Positions 15,910 through 23,537 of a stretch of 37,572 nt of DNA are shown piece by piece. The notes under the pieces are model-generated. The model did not search any database and was not told the origin of the DNA. It saw only the letters and a list, made by a program, of their open reading frames with translations. Origin of the DNA: Candidatus Lloydbacteria bacterium RIFCSPLOWO2_01_FULL_50_20. Its GTDB lineage: Bacteria > Patescibacteriota > Minisyncoccia > Phycocordibacterales > UBA6899. The first letter of the stretch is position 1. Every line of letters starts with the position of its first letter. The stretch is taken from contig MHLP01000006.1 of NCBI GenBank assembly GCA_001821435.1, positions 1-37,572 on the forward strand, in the 5' to 3' direction. The translations under genes and the position numbers were made by a program.

Positions 15910-16533
15910 TCATTTTATGCCAAGCAGGGCAAATAATTGCGCCCGTACCGCACTGACATTTTCTTTTTTTGTCGCGGAAAAAGGAACACAGGAAATATCG
16001 GGGAATTCCTGCAGAATATGGGCGAGCGCTTTTGTGCGCTCATTCTTGGTAAGCTTGTCGATCTTGTTCGCGAGGAGAAGCATCGGATGCCCTTCGGCGC
16101 GCGCGACATGGATAAGGTCGCGGTCATGATCCGTGACCCCTATCCGCGCATCAATGATAAGCACGAGAAGTTTCGGCTTCACTTCACCGCCCGACAGATA
16201 CCAGAGAATATGTTTCCGGATCTTTTCCCGTGCATCAGCGGGTATTTTTGCGTATCCATATCCGGGCAGGTCGACGAAATACCCCTTGCCGCCTACTTCA
16301 AAAAAGTTGATCTCCTGCGTTTTTCCCGGGGTCGCGCTCGTCCGCGCAAGCTTTGCATGTAAAAGCGCGTTTATGGTGGACGATTTACCGACATTCGACC
16401 GCCCGACGAATGCGACCTGCGGTTTTTTGTCATGGATGATCGGGTCGGACCCGCGGATACCGCGCGCAAAGACCGCACGGATATCGTGCGTATGATGAAA
16501 ATTGTTTTTCTTTTCTTTTTGGAGTTTCTTCAT
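15910..16533 (-). CDS. engB: ribosome biogenesis GTPase EngB/YsxC
   Basis: 207 residues with the G motifs in order: G1 VAFVGRSNVGKSST (about 40), G2 region TPGKTQ, G3 VDLPGYGYA, G4 LANKIDKL and a G5-like VPFSATK. EngB/YsxC is a circularly ordinary TrmE-Era family GTPase needed for late 50S ribosomal subunit assembly. Its length and motifs are those of a normal enzyme. On the minus strand TAGTAT lies 6 nt before the ATG with no Shine-Dalgarno, so this gene too may be leaderless. Confidence 0.95.
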   Translation of the reverse strand: MKKLQKEKKNNFHHTHDIRAVFARGIRGSDPIIHDKKPQVAFVGRSNVGKSSTINALLHAKLARTSATPGKTQEINFFEVGGKGYFVDLPGYGYAKIPADAREKIRKHILWYLSGGEVKPKLLVLIIDARIGVTDHDRDLIHVARAEGHPMLLLANKIDKLTKNERTKALAHILQEFPDISCVPFSATKKENVSAVRAQLFALLGIK

Positions 16534-16560
16534 AGTGAGATACTAACAGAATCGGCATGG

Positions 16561-16673
16561 ACAAGAAAGCCCCGTAGTGAGCTCACGCTTGTCTGCGCCG
16601 CACTCGGTCAAAGAGCAAGCGAAACTTGTTCTTCTTCCTCGCTATCGCAGTAAAAGCAGCGCTACCACAGGGC
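16561..16673 (-). repeat. structured terminator-like element, copy A
   Basis: Read on the minus strand, this segment matches the element at 35438-35552. It opens with GCCCTGTGGTAGCGCT, continues with TACTGC, TAGCGAGG, GAACAAGT and ACCGAG blocks, and closes with ACTACGGGGCTTT. Its ends pair (GCCCTGTGGT with ACTACGGGGC) and its middle folds as AAGAACAAG/CTTGCTCTT. It sits upstream of engB and downstream of the HNH-like gene. Confidence 0.7.
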
Positions 16674-16893
16674 TGGTCCCGCAAATAACGAACGGTCATT
16701 TGCGGGAGCATTGTTCTTCCTCCGTCGGTACTTTGTTTACTGGTGTGGGCCAGAATGCCATGGGCGTAAGCCCGTGGATGAATGGCCACAGTGATAAGTG
16801 CGCGCGGTGGCGCGCTCCTATTCCAGAAAAACAACCCTGAAGCCACCCGTGAAATATCCCGCCCGTAAGGGCGGGATAGACGGGTGGCATGTT
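16674..16893. repeat. hairpin-rich non-coding stretch
   Basis: No gene is seen here. It holds TCCCGCAAAT/ATTTGCGGGA (16677-16707), GGGC/GCCC near 16760, GCGCGC/GCGCGC near 16800, and a long compound hairpin CCACCCGT...ACGGGTGG with inner ATCCCGCCC/GGGCGGGAT (16845-16887). The last probably ends the HNH-like gene's transcript. Confidence 0.5.
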
Positions 16894-17079
16894 TTACTTT
16901 TTGTTGCAATCTCCGCACGACTGACCACCTTCGTTGTAATTCGCACCCCCCCGATAGCGATAAGGGTGATCGACATGCAGGGTTTTCAAAAACCCCATGT
17001 CGCGGAAACAGAGCACGCAAAACTCGTTGGGTTGCGCCACCGCGCGCTCGAATTGCTTCTGCCGGAGATCATTCGCCAT
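16894..17079 (-). CDS. small HNH-like zinc-finger protein
   Basis: 61 residues from the ATG at 17079, which has AAGGA upstream. The protein shows CVLC, then LHVDHPYRYRGG, then CGDCNKK at the extreme C-terminus. This is the Cys-x-x-Cys ... His ... Cys-x-x-Cys frame of HNH nucleases with the HVDH core, but the domain ends right after the last zinc pair. It may be a minimal HNH protein or a structural zinc protein. A promoter (TTGACA at 17142-17137, 17 nt, AATTAT) precedes it. The 36-residue upstream extension crosses that promoter and is rejected. Confidence 0.6.
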   Translation of the reverse strand: MANDLRQKQFERAVAQPNEFCVLCFRDMGFLKTLHVDHPYRYRGGANYNEGGQSCGDCNKK

Positions 17080-17252
17080 CACAGTTCCTTTCTCGTTGGT
17101 GTGCGTTCCTGAATAAATAATTACCCAAAAATACGATTTTGTCAACACTACGCGACAGACAAAGAAAATCGTTTCCGCCCTACGCATGAAACGCGGGACA
17201 CGGAATGAGATGTGTTATACTTTCAAGCATCATTATCCGTTTCACATCGACC

Positions 17253-18011
17253 ATGGAAAACGAAACTCAACAAAAGAAAAAAAATGATCTCAGCATCCCG
17301 ATCGCTATCGTCATCGCCGGTGTCGTCATCGGAGGCGCGATAATCTTCTCGAATAACACAGAGCCTCTTGGCGCCCCAAGGCCGACGGGTATTACAGGAG
17401 TTTCGGGTCAGCAACTTGCAGACGCAGCGAGTGCGAAAGCGCCAGTCGCCGAGTTAACGCTTCGTCCGGATGATCATGTGTTCGGTAATCCCGCCGCCGA
17501 CGTACTCATCGTCGAATATTCCGATACTGAATGCCCATTCTGCAAAAGATTCCATGTCACCATGCTTGAGATCATGAATGAATATGAAAATACCAGCAAT
17601 GTCGCATGGGTGTATCGTTACTTCCCTCTTGATTCCATCCACCCGAAGGCGCGCAAGGAAGCGGAAGCATTGGAGTGCGCAAACGAACTCGGCGGCAACG
17701 ATGTTTTTTGGAAATATCTGGATAAAATATTCGAGATCACGCCGGCAAACAACGGGCTCGATGCCGCACAACTACCGATCATTGCGGCGGGACTAGGACT
17801 TGATGTCGCAAAATTCAACGCATGTCTTTCAAGCGGAAAATATGCCGAACGCGTACAAAAAGACTATGAAAGCGGCGGCAATGTCGGCGTAGGCGGTACG
17901 CCATATAGCGTCGTCTGGAACAGAAAGACCGGAAAACAAGAACCCATCGAAGGAGCATTGCCGTTCGCGGGAGTAAAAAATATTCTCGAAAAAGTGCTTT
18001 CAGCAAAATAA
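17253..18011 (+). CDS. membrane-anchored DsbA-family thiol oxidoreductase
   Basis: 252 residues. An N-terminal signal anchor (about 14-34) is followed by a linker and a DsbA/thioredoxin domain with active site ECPFCKRFH near residue 95 and the cis-Pro loop GVGGTPYSVVW near 215. Such proteins introduce or isomerise disulfides outside the membrane. DsbB at 5372-5926 would be the natural re-oxidant. TATACT at 17216-17221 may be the -10 box; no Shine-Dalgarno is seen. The ATG at 17253 starts the lysine-rich N-terminus expected before the anchor, so the longer in-frame start at 17205 is not used. Confidence 0.88.
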   Translation: MENETQQKKKNDLSIPIAIVIAGVVIGGAIIFSNNTEPLGAPRPTGITGVSGQQLADAASAKAPVAELTLRPDDHVFGNPAADVLIVEYSDTECPFCKRFHVTMLEIMNEYENTSNVAWVYRYFPLDSIHPKARKEAEALECANELGGNDVFWKYLDKIFEITPANNGLDAAQLPIIAAGLGLDVAKFNACLSSGKYAERVQKDYESGGNVGVGGTPYSVVWNRKTGKQEPIEGALPFAGVKNILEKVLSAK

Positions 18012-18072
18012 AAACAGGTCGCACGAGGGTCCCGCCCACAGGGGCATGGTATTCGCGGGTGACCTGTTTTTA
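18010..18072. terminator. large bidirectional terminator
   Basis: AAAAACAGGTC (18010-18020) and GACCTGTTTTT (18061-18071) form an 11-bp stem with a 40-nt structured loop, between the convergent dsbA-like and sufT genes. Confidence 0.75.
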
Positions 18073-18402
18073 TTTCCCCTCCCTTCTCCTTTTATCGAGG
18101 ACTGCCTCATCCTCGGGTGATAACCCGAGCGCTATTCTCATGTCATCGCTCGGCGCCCATTCCGGTTCGAACGTGAGATCGACGCGGACCTCTACCCCGA
18201 ACTTTTTGAGTACGCCTTCGACTTTCTGAACAATCTCATCGCCGTACGGACAAAACGGCGTTGTCAGCGTCATCAGAATATCGATCCCGTTCTCTCCAAC
18301 CTTGATGTCATAGATAAGACCTAGAGTATACACATCAGCGTGGATCTCCGGATCGATGACCGTCTTCAGCGCTGCGATGATCTGTTCTTTAGTCGGCATC
18401 AT
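18070..18402 (-). CDS. sufT: SufT-like Fe-S assembly factor (MIP18/DUF59 family)
   Basis: 110 residues, a DUF59/MIP18 domain: VIDPEIHADVYTLGLIYDI at the N-terminus, then MTLTTPFCPYGDEI with the family's reactive Cys, and a C-terminal tail with acidic and basic residues. These proteins help deliver iron-sulfur clusters to target enzymes and are commonly found with suf genes. Its ATG overlaps the sufC stop (ATGA), so the pair is translationally coupled. Confidence 0.9.
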   Translation of the reverse strand: MMPTKEQIIAALKTVIDPEIHADVYTLGLIYDIKVGENGIDILMTLTTPFCPYGDEIVQKVEGVLKKFGVEVRVDLTFEPEWAPSDDMRIALGLSPEDEAVLDKRRREGK

Positions 18403-19136
18403 AATGAGGAAATGGCATCAAAACCGCCTTGTGATATCTGTTCGACCAATTCTTTTCCGCCCGTCGCGACGATATCTCCGTTCTTCATCACGGAAACTTG
18501 ATCAGGGTGAACATGCTCGAGCAATTTTGCATAATGTGACACAAGGAGGAACCCGACTCCTTTTTTGCGTAAGTGTTCTATGACCGCAAACACGTTCTTC
18601 AGCGCATCGACATCAACGCCCGAATCGATCTCGTCCAGGAGTGCGAACTTTGGCTCAAGCGCCAAAAGCTGGAGCACTTCGGACTGTTTCTTCTCCCCGC
18701 CGGAAAGTCCCGTGTTCAAATGTTTCTTCAGGAAACCGGGATCCATACCAAATTCTTTTGCGCGCGTTTCCATCATTTTATAAAAATCGAGCGGTGCTAT
18801 TTCACCTCCCTTTTGTGCGCGATACGCCTTGTGGAGAAAATTCGTAAGCGTCACGCCGGCGATCTCTGGAAGATGCTGAAGCGACAAAAAAATTCCCGCC
18901 TTCGCTTTTTTCTCCGTCGGCAAATGAGTGATGTCTTCGCCGTCGAGCACAATGCCGCCTTTCACAACGGCATATTTGGGATGCCCCATGATCGCATTTA
19001 AGAGCGAAGATTTTCCCGAACCGTTCGGTCCCATAAGGAGATGTATTTCACCGCCTTTAAGCGCAAAAGAGGCTTCAGTAACAACTGTTTTTTTGTCCGC
19101 GGCCACGGTCAGCCTTTGTATTGAAAGCTCGCTCAT
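18399..19136 (-). CDS. sufC: Fe-S cluster assembly ATPase SufC
   Basis: 245 residues, ABC ATPase. Walker A GPNGSGKSS (about 36-44), Q-loop LQHLPEIAGV, signature LSGGEKKQSEVLQ and Walker B FALLDEIDSGVDVDAL are all present. SufC works with SufB and SufD as the scaffold on which clusters are built, in the cytosol. In this window sufC is separated from sufB and sufD by several kilobases and paired only with sufT. The promoter lies just upstream (19148-19176). Confidence 0.95.
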   Translation of the reverse strand: MSELSIQRLTVAADKKTVVTEASFALKGGEIHLLMGPNGSGKSSLLNAIMGHPKYAVVKGGIVLDGEDITHLPTEKKAKAGIFLSLQHLPEIAGVTLTNFLHKAYRAQKGGEIAPLDFYKMMETRAKEFGMDPGFLKKHLNTGLSGGEKKQSEVLQLLALEPKFALLDEIDSGVDVDALKNVFAVIEHLRKKGVGFLLVSHYAKLLEHVHPDQVSVMKNGDIVATGGKELVEQISQGGFDAISSL

Positions 19137-19147
19137 GTGTGGCGCTT

Positions 19148-19176
19148 ATTACACACTAAATTTGCAGATAATGCAA
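19148..19176 (-). promoter_or_regulatory. promoter of sufC-sufT
   Basis: On the minus strand TTGCAT (19176-19171), 17 nt, TGTAAT (19153-19148), with the sufC ATG 11 nt downstream of the -10 box. The leader is therefore only a few nucleotides. Confidence 0.5.
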
Positions 19177-19183
19177 GAGCGCG

Positions 19184-19212
19184 ATAAAAAAACACCTCCA
19201 AAAAGGAGATGT
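19184..19212 (-). terminator. terminator after first aminopeptidase gene
   Basis: On the minus strand ACATCTCC and GGAGGTGT form an 8-bp stem around T5, followed by T7. Confidence 0.7.
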
Positions 19213-19215
19213 GCC

Positions 19216-20196
19216 TCACCATTCCAAACGAGGACGAGCGAAACGATCGGTCGCCTCGATCACATGGTGAGTGATCGAGGCTTCAACTCTTGAATGCCCT
19301 GCGTCATCCGCGACGCGCAGATATGCTCCTGGCCATGCACGATAGAGTTCCCACGCCGACTCGAACGGACAGATTATGTCGTAACGACCGTGCACGATCA
19401 CTCCCGGAATGTGGATGATCGAAGACATTGATCGCGATGAAAGGATGCCCTGCTCGGATTCGATAAAACAGCCGTTCAAATAATAGTGCGTCGAAATGCG
19501 CGCAAGCTGTTCAGTCGGTCCGATCTCGGAAAGTTCCCGTTCGAGTTCTGCTTTATCTCGAGGGAGGAGCGTGTCCGGCGGCCAGCGCAAGAGTTCCTTC
19601 GCCGCGTTCCACCGCGTCCAATTGTCCTGAGAGAGCAGTCGCTGGTAGTACCCGTCGAGCGGACAGCTGCGTTCGTCTTCCGAAAGATAGCTTAGTAAAC
19701 GCTCCCACGCTTCGGGAAAGAGCCTGCTCGCTCCCCCCTTCTCGTACATCCAGTCTATTTCTTTCCGTCGCCCAAGAAAAATGCTGTGCAGCACGCATCC
19801 GCGCACGCGACCGGGATGCGCCCTGGCGTATAAGAGTCCCAGGGTTGACCCCCATGATCCGCCCAAAATGAACCACGAAGAAATGCCGAGATGTTCCCGC
19901 AATGCTTCAATATCGGAAAGCAGATGCGCGGTCGTATTTTCTCTGAGCTCGGCATGGGGAACGCTTTTCCCCGATCCGCGCTGATCAAAAAGGATCATGT
20001 CATAACATAAAGGATCGCAGTATCTGCGAAGCAGCGGATAAGAGCCCGATCCGGGACCGCCATGAAGAATGAGGATCGGCGATCCCCCGCTCTTCCCGAC
20101 ACGTTCGTAATAGATGCGGTGGAGTGCTGACACTTGCAGATAACCCCACGCTCTCGGCTCGATCTCCGGGTAGAGCGTACGGAGTACTTGGCCCAT
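19216..20196 (-). CDS. prolyl aminopeptidase-like alpha/beta hydrolase, copy 1
   Basis: 326 residues, S33 peptidase family. The oxyanion region is LHGGPGSGSYP, followed by DQRGSGKSVP, the nucleophile elbow GGSWGSTLGL, the acid in VHGRYDIICP, and the His in DDAGHSRVE. Prolyl aminopeptidases release N-terminal proline from peptides in the cytosol. It is the downstream member of a tandem pair of paralogues; the start at 20196 and upstream 60 bp are shared almost base for base with copy 2. Its promoter TTGCAT-N16-TAGGAT lies in that shared block. GGGGAA serves as ribosome-binding site. Confidence 0.88.
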   Translation of the reverse strand: MGQVLRTLYPEIEPRAWGYLQVSALHRIYYERVGKSGGSPILILHGGPGSGSYPLLRRYCDPLCYDMILFDQRGSGKSVPHAELRENTTAHLLSDIEALREHLGISSWFILGGSWGSTLGLLYARAHPGRVRGCVLHSIFLGRRKEIDWMYEKGGASRLFPEAWERLLSYLSEDERSCPLDGYYQRLLSQDNWTRWNAAKELLRWPPDTLLPRDKAELERELSEIGPTEQLARISTHYYLNGCFIESEQGILSSRSMSSIIHIPGVIVHGRYDIICPFESAWELYRAWPGAYLRVADDAGHSRVEASITHHVIEATDRFARPRLEW

Positions 20197-20264
20197 ATTT
20201 TTCCCCGACAAAAATAGAACAAACTGAAGATATCCTATCGGAATTCGACCTAAATGCAAGAAAA
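20155..20264 (-). repeat. 110-bp direct repeat, copy 1
   Basis: This block covers the promoter (TTGCAT at 20259-20254, TAGGAT at 20237-20232), leader, ribosome-binding site and first codons of aminopeptidase copy 1. It is identical to 21260-21369 except for one base. The spacing between copies is 1105 bp. Confidence 0.9.
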
Positions 20265-20290
20265 AAGACACAGCGATCTGCTGCGTCTTT
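20261..20290 (-). terminator. terminator after second aminopeptidase gene
   Basis: AAAGACACAGC and GCTGCGTCTTT pair with one mismatch around GATCT; on the minus strand a run of T follows. It sits between the two paralogues, so each has its own transcript. Confidence 0.65.
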
Positions 20291-20299
20291 CGATCTTAT

Positions 20300-21301
20300 T
20301 TATTTGCTCAGGAGATCACGAAATGCATCCGTCGCTTCGATGAGCCGATGCGTGATACCGGGCTCCGAGGATGCGTGCCCCGCGCCTTCGACGGTGTGAA
20401 ACGTGAAGGGTACGGAAGAAATGCCGGCGTGGTTCCTCTCGAACTCCCACTTCGAACGCAGCCGCCATGCCGCATGGTAAGGGCAAACCATATCGTATCG
20501 CCCCTGCACGATCGCCGCCGGGATCTCGGTGAGTTTCCACGCATTCCGAAGGAGCTGACCTTTTTTGAGAAAAGCATCGTTCCTGAAATAGTGGCATTCG
20601 ATACGCGCAAGCGCAATAGCAACCTCCGGATCGGCAAGTCCGGCGAGCGGTGCTTCGTCGGGAATGAGTTGTGAAGTAACGTCTTCCCACGCACTCCACG
20701 CGATAGCCGCTTTGGAACGCACCTCGGGGTCAGCATCTGAAAGACGTTTCCAGTATGCCTCAACCATATCGCCGCGCTCTTCCTCGGGAATAACGGCGCA
20801 ATAGCTCTGCCATTCCTCGGGAAAAAATCGCTGAGGAACTCCCGTCTGATAAAACCACTCGATCTCTTCCTTTTCGGCAAGATAGATCCCGCGAAGCACA
20901 AGTGCGCTCACGCATTCCGGATACGCTTCCGCATACGCAAGCGCAAGCGTGGAACCCCATGATCCGCCGAAGACCAGCCATCGTGTGACACCGAATATTT
21001 TGCGTACATACTCGACATCGGAAACCAGGTGCCCCGTCGTGTTCTCTTCGGTCGAGGCGTACGGCACACTTTGACCGCACCCGCGCTGATCGATAAGTAT
21101 GATCCGGTAAGCTTTTGGATCAAAAAAACGGCGATTGTTCGGAGTGCACCGATAGCCGGGACCGCCGTGAAGGAACACCGCGGGAATGCCGTCCGGATTT
21201 CCGCATTGTTCGACATAGATCTGATGGAGCGGTGAAACCCGGATCATTCCCGTCATGTACGGCTCGATCTCCGGGTAGAGCATACGGAGTACTTGGCCCA
21301 T
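20300..21301 (-). CDS. prolyl aminopeptidase-like alpha/beta hydrolase, copy 2
   Basis: 333 residues, S33 family like its neighbour: LHGGPGYRCTP, DQRGCGQSVPY, nucleophile GGSWGSTLALAYA, acid VQGRYDMVCPYHAAW and His VEGAGHASSEPG. The two proteins share the same layout but many positions differ, while the first dozen residues (MGQVLRMLYPEIEP against MGQVLRTLYPEIEP) and the upstream DNA are nearly identical. Prolyl aminopeptidase activity is expected from the family; different substrate preference is possible. Its own promoter and terminator are present. Confidence 0.88.
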   Translation of the reverse strand: MGQVLRMLYPEIEPYMTGMIRVSPLHQIYVEQCGNPDGIPAVFLHGGPGYRCTPNNRRFFDPKAYRIILIDQRGCGQSVPYASTEENTTGHLVSDVEYVRKIFGVTRWLVFGGSWGSTLALAYAEAYPECVSALVLRGIYLAEKEEIEWFYQTGVPQRFFPEEWQSYCAVIPEEERGDMVEAYWKRLSDADPEVRSKAAIAWSAWEDVTSQLIPDEAPLAGLADPEVAIALARIECHYFRNDAFLKKGQLLRNAWKLTEIPAAIVQGRYDMVCPYHAAWRLRSKWEFERNHAGISSVPFTFHTVEGAGHASSEPGITHRLIEATDAFRDLLSK

Positions 21302-21369
21302 ATTTTTCCCCGACAAAAATAGAACAAACTGAAGATATCCTATCGGAATTCGACCTAAATGCAAGAAAA
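21260..21369 (-). repeat. 110-bp direct repeat, copy 2
   Basis: Same block as 20155-20264 with a single base difference (G to A within codon 7). It contains TTGCAT at 21364-21359 and TAGGAT at 21342-21337 on the minus strand. Confidence 0.9.
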
Positions 21370-21404
21370 CCCCGTAGTAAGCGCTTTACACTACCACGGG
21401 GCTG
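21365..21404 (-). terminator. terminator after PYROXD2-like gene
   Basis: On the minus strand AGCCCCGTGGTAGT pairs with ACTACGGGGTTTT. The CCCCGTGGTAG/CTACGGGG arms resemble the ends of the larger structured elements at 16561 and 35438. Confidence 0.65.
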
Positions 21405-21441
21405 TGTCCGACAATATGCCGGATTTGCTGCCAGATGACTT

Positions 21442-23043
21442 TCAATCCGATTTTCCGATATCTTCGAGGATCTCACGCGCGGCATTGTAGCCGGGCGCCC
21501 CGGTCACCCCGCCGCCGGGATGCGTGGACGCACCGCAGAGATAGAGCCCGCTGATCGGCGTTCGGTAGTCCGCAATGCCACGCGCGGGACGAAGCGAGAA
21601 CAGTTTCCCCAGAGAAAGCGCCCCGTGAAAAAGATTCCCGCCCGAGAGACCGAACTCGCTCTCCAGATCGTTCGGCGTGAAGATCTGCACATCGCAAATG
21701 ATATTGTCGATGTTGGTGATATACGACCGAAGCAGCGGAAGCACGTGATATTCCCAGTAGGCATACTTATTGAACGTTTCACCGTAAGGAAAGAACTGCG
21801 TAAAGACGTTCATCACCTGCATGCCCTTCGGAGCAAGTGTTGGGTCGAGGACCGACGGGATCGTAAGCTCAAGCATCGGCAAAGAAGAAAATCTACCGTC
21901 CGCCAATTCACGAAGCGCGCGAAGAATGTACTCGACCGACGGAGCGATGTGGATCGTTCCTCGATGCTGCGGACCGGGTACTGTCCCGGGACATGCCTGA
22001 AAATCAGGAAGACCGGAAAGCACCAGATTGATCTTCATCGATGCGCTTGAATAGTCGATCGCCTCGTTCGATTTCATAAGGCGATCTTTTTTCCGTTCAC
22101 GCTCACGGATCTTCGACAGCGTATTCTTCACATCCAGATTTGAAACAACCACATCCGCAAACATCGAACACGGCTTGTCATCGCCTTGTTTGAACTTTAC
22201 CAACAACTTATCCATGAACAAGGACTCGGTCCCTATTTCTATGACTTCCGCGTTGCAGCAGATATGCGCGCCATAGCTTAGTGCGACGCTCTTCAAGGCA
22301 TTCGCGATCCCGCCCATACCGCCTTTTTGATATGCCCATACTCCGCGCGCTCCGCCGGACTCACCCATCACATGATGGAGAAGTACGTAGCCGGAGAGTT
22401 TCGTCGCTCCGATCAACGCGTCAGTGAGCAGAGTCGCCTTGAGCACATCCGATTCGAACCACGAGTCGAGATATTTCACAGGGTCGGAAAAGATCAGGCG
22501 AAGGAGCGTAAAAATTTTGAGCGGAAACAGTTTGCGTGCATACCAGAGGACTTGAAAGAGGCGCACCCAGTTACGCAACGTTTTGGGCAGCCACACTTTC
22601 GTGAAGAAGTTGGGCGGCGTCATGGTCATGAGACCAGCCATCCATTTCGCGACACCAGAAAGTTTTTTTTCATACCAAGGATATGCTTTGACATCTTTCA
22701 GTGAAAATTTTGCGATCTCCGACTGGTTGAATGCCATGTCGGGGCCAAGCATGAGAAAACGACCGTCCGGCAACGGGGTAAACGATGACGGGTCGCGCGG
22801 AAAAACTTCATAGCCATGCTGCCGAAGCGAGAGATCTTCGACGATCTCCGGCAAAAAAAGACTGTTGAGATACGCGGCCGTCGAGATCGTAAATCCCGGA
22901 AACGTCGTCGTATCGCTTGATGCGCAGCCGCCGACCACTGAACGCTTCTCGAGAACGGTCACTTCATGACCCGCCTTCGCAAGATAGGCCGCAACAACAA
23001 GACCATTATGCCCCCCGCCAACAATAACAATATTCTTTTTCAC
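21442..23043 (-). CDS. phytoene-desaturase-like FAD oxidoreductase (PYROXD2/COG1233 type)
   Basis: 533 residues with an N-terminal FAD-binding Rossmann motif VIVGGGHNGLVVAAYLAKAG, the following LEKRSVVGGCASSD, and the C-terminal FAD motif region RTPISGLYLCGASTHPGGGVTGAPG. This is the CrtI/PYROXD2 type of amine-oxidase-like flavoprotein. The best match in layout is PYROXD2 rather than true carotenoid desaturases, and no carotenoid gene is nearby, so the substrate is unknown. Start is GTG at 23043, with GAGG 5 nt upstream. It is a single gene with its own terminator. Confidence 0.85.
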   Translation of the reverse strand: MKKNIVIVGGGHNGLVVAAYLAKAGHEVTVLEKRSVVGGCASSDTTTFPGFTISTAAYLNSLFLPEIVEDLSLRQHGYEVFPRDPSSFTPLPDGRFLMLGPDMAFNQSEIAKFSLKDVKAYPWYEKKLSGVAKWMAGLMTMTPPNFFTKVWLPKTLRNWVRLFQVLWYARKLFPLKIFTLLRLIFSDPVKYLDSWFESDVLKATLLTDALIGATKLSGYVLLHHVMGESGGARGVWAYQKGGMGGIANALKSVALSYGAHICCNAEVIEIGTESLFMDKLLVKFKQGDDKPCSMFADVVVSNLDVKNTLSKIRERERKKDRLMKSNEAIDYSSASMKINLVLSGLPDFQACPGTVPGPQHRGTIHIAPSVEYILRALRELADGRFSSLPMLELTIPSVLDPTLAPKGMQVMNVFTQFFPYGETFNKYAYWEYHVLPLLRSYITNIDNIICDVQIFTPNDLESEFGLSGGNLFHGALSLGKLFSLRPARGIADYRTPISGLYLCGASTHPGGGVTGAPGYNAAREILEDIGKSD

Positions 23044-23142
23044 GAGGACCTCAGAGATGAGAAGTACGTCTATGCCAAAACTAGCACAATGCGCTAAAAA
23101 TGCGAGGAAATATTCCCGCCGACGTTCAGGGGAGAACCCGCA

Positions 23143-23535
23143 TTACTTCCCAAGCGCCTCTTTGAGCGTATGCAATGCTAAGAGCGCGCACTTTTCCCGT
23201 GCCGGAGAAATGGTCGTGCCGTACAGTGCGTACATGTCGGCAGGCTCGAATACGCGTATCGCTTCTTTGGTCATACCCTTCACCTTGTCGGAAAGCATTG
23301 AAGCCCCCGACTGCGAGATCGCACAGCCGAAACCTTCAAAAGCAATGTCCTTAAGTACCGTCCCTCTTTCCTGCGCCGAGCCTTCGGCAGGCAGGCCCCA
23401 CTTGAGATACAGCGTGAGATCATCGCCGCATGAGACATTCACTCCTTTATGCTTCACGTCAAAATCCTCTAGCCGTCCCCTGTTATGCGGATGCCGATAA
23501 TGTTCGAGAATGTGTTCTTGATAGAGCGGGTCCAT
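23143..23535 (-). CDS. sufU: Fe-S cluster assembly protein SufU
   Basis: 130 residues with the three SufU/IscU cysteines: NVSCGDDL, FGCAISQSGASML and REKCALLAL. SufU binds zinc and accepts sulfur from SufS in Gram-positive-type SUF systems. The gene starts 2 nt after sufS ends. A short stretch absent from typical SufU proteins (about residues 47-58, GLPAEGSAQERG) corresponds to palindrome-like DNA, see 23362-23397. Its position, ahead of the second Cys, is away from the zinc ligands. Confidence 0.92.
   Translation of the reverse strand: MDPLYQEHILEHYRHPHNRGRLEDFDVKHKGVNVSCGDDLTLYLKWGLPAEGSAQERGTVLKDIAFEGFGCAISQSGASMLSDKVKGMTKEAIRVFEPADMYALYGTTISPAREKCALLALHTLKEALGK
23362..23397 (-). repeat. 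palindrome-like insertion inside sufU
   Basis: On the minus strand GGCCTGCCTGCCGAAGGCTC resembles the palindromic CCTGCCTGCGCAGGCAGG found at 33503-33520. It adds about twelve in-frame residues to SufU. Confidence 0.4.
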
Positions 23536-23537
23536 AG

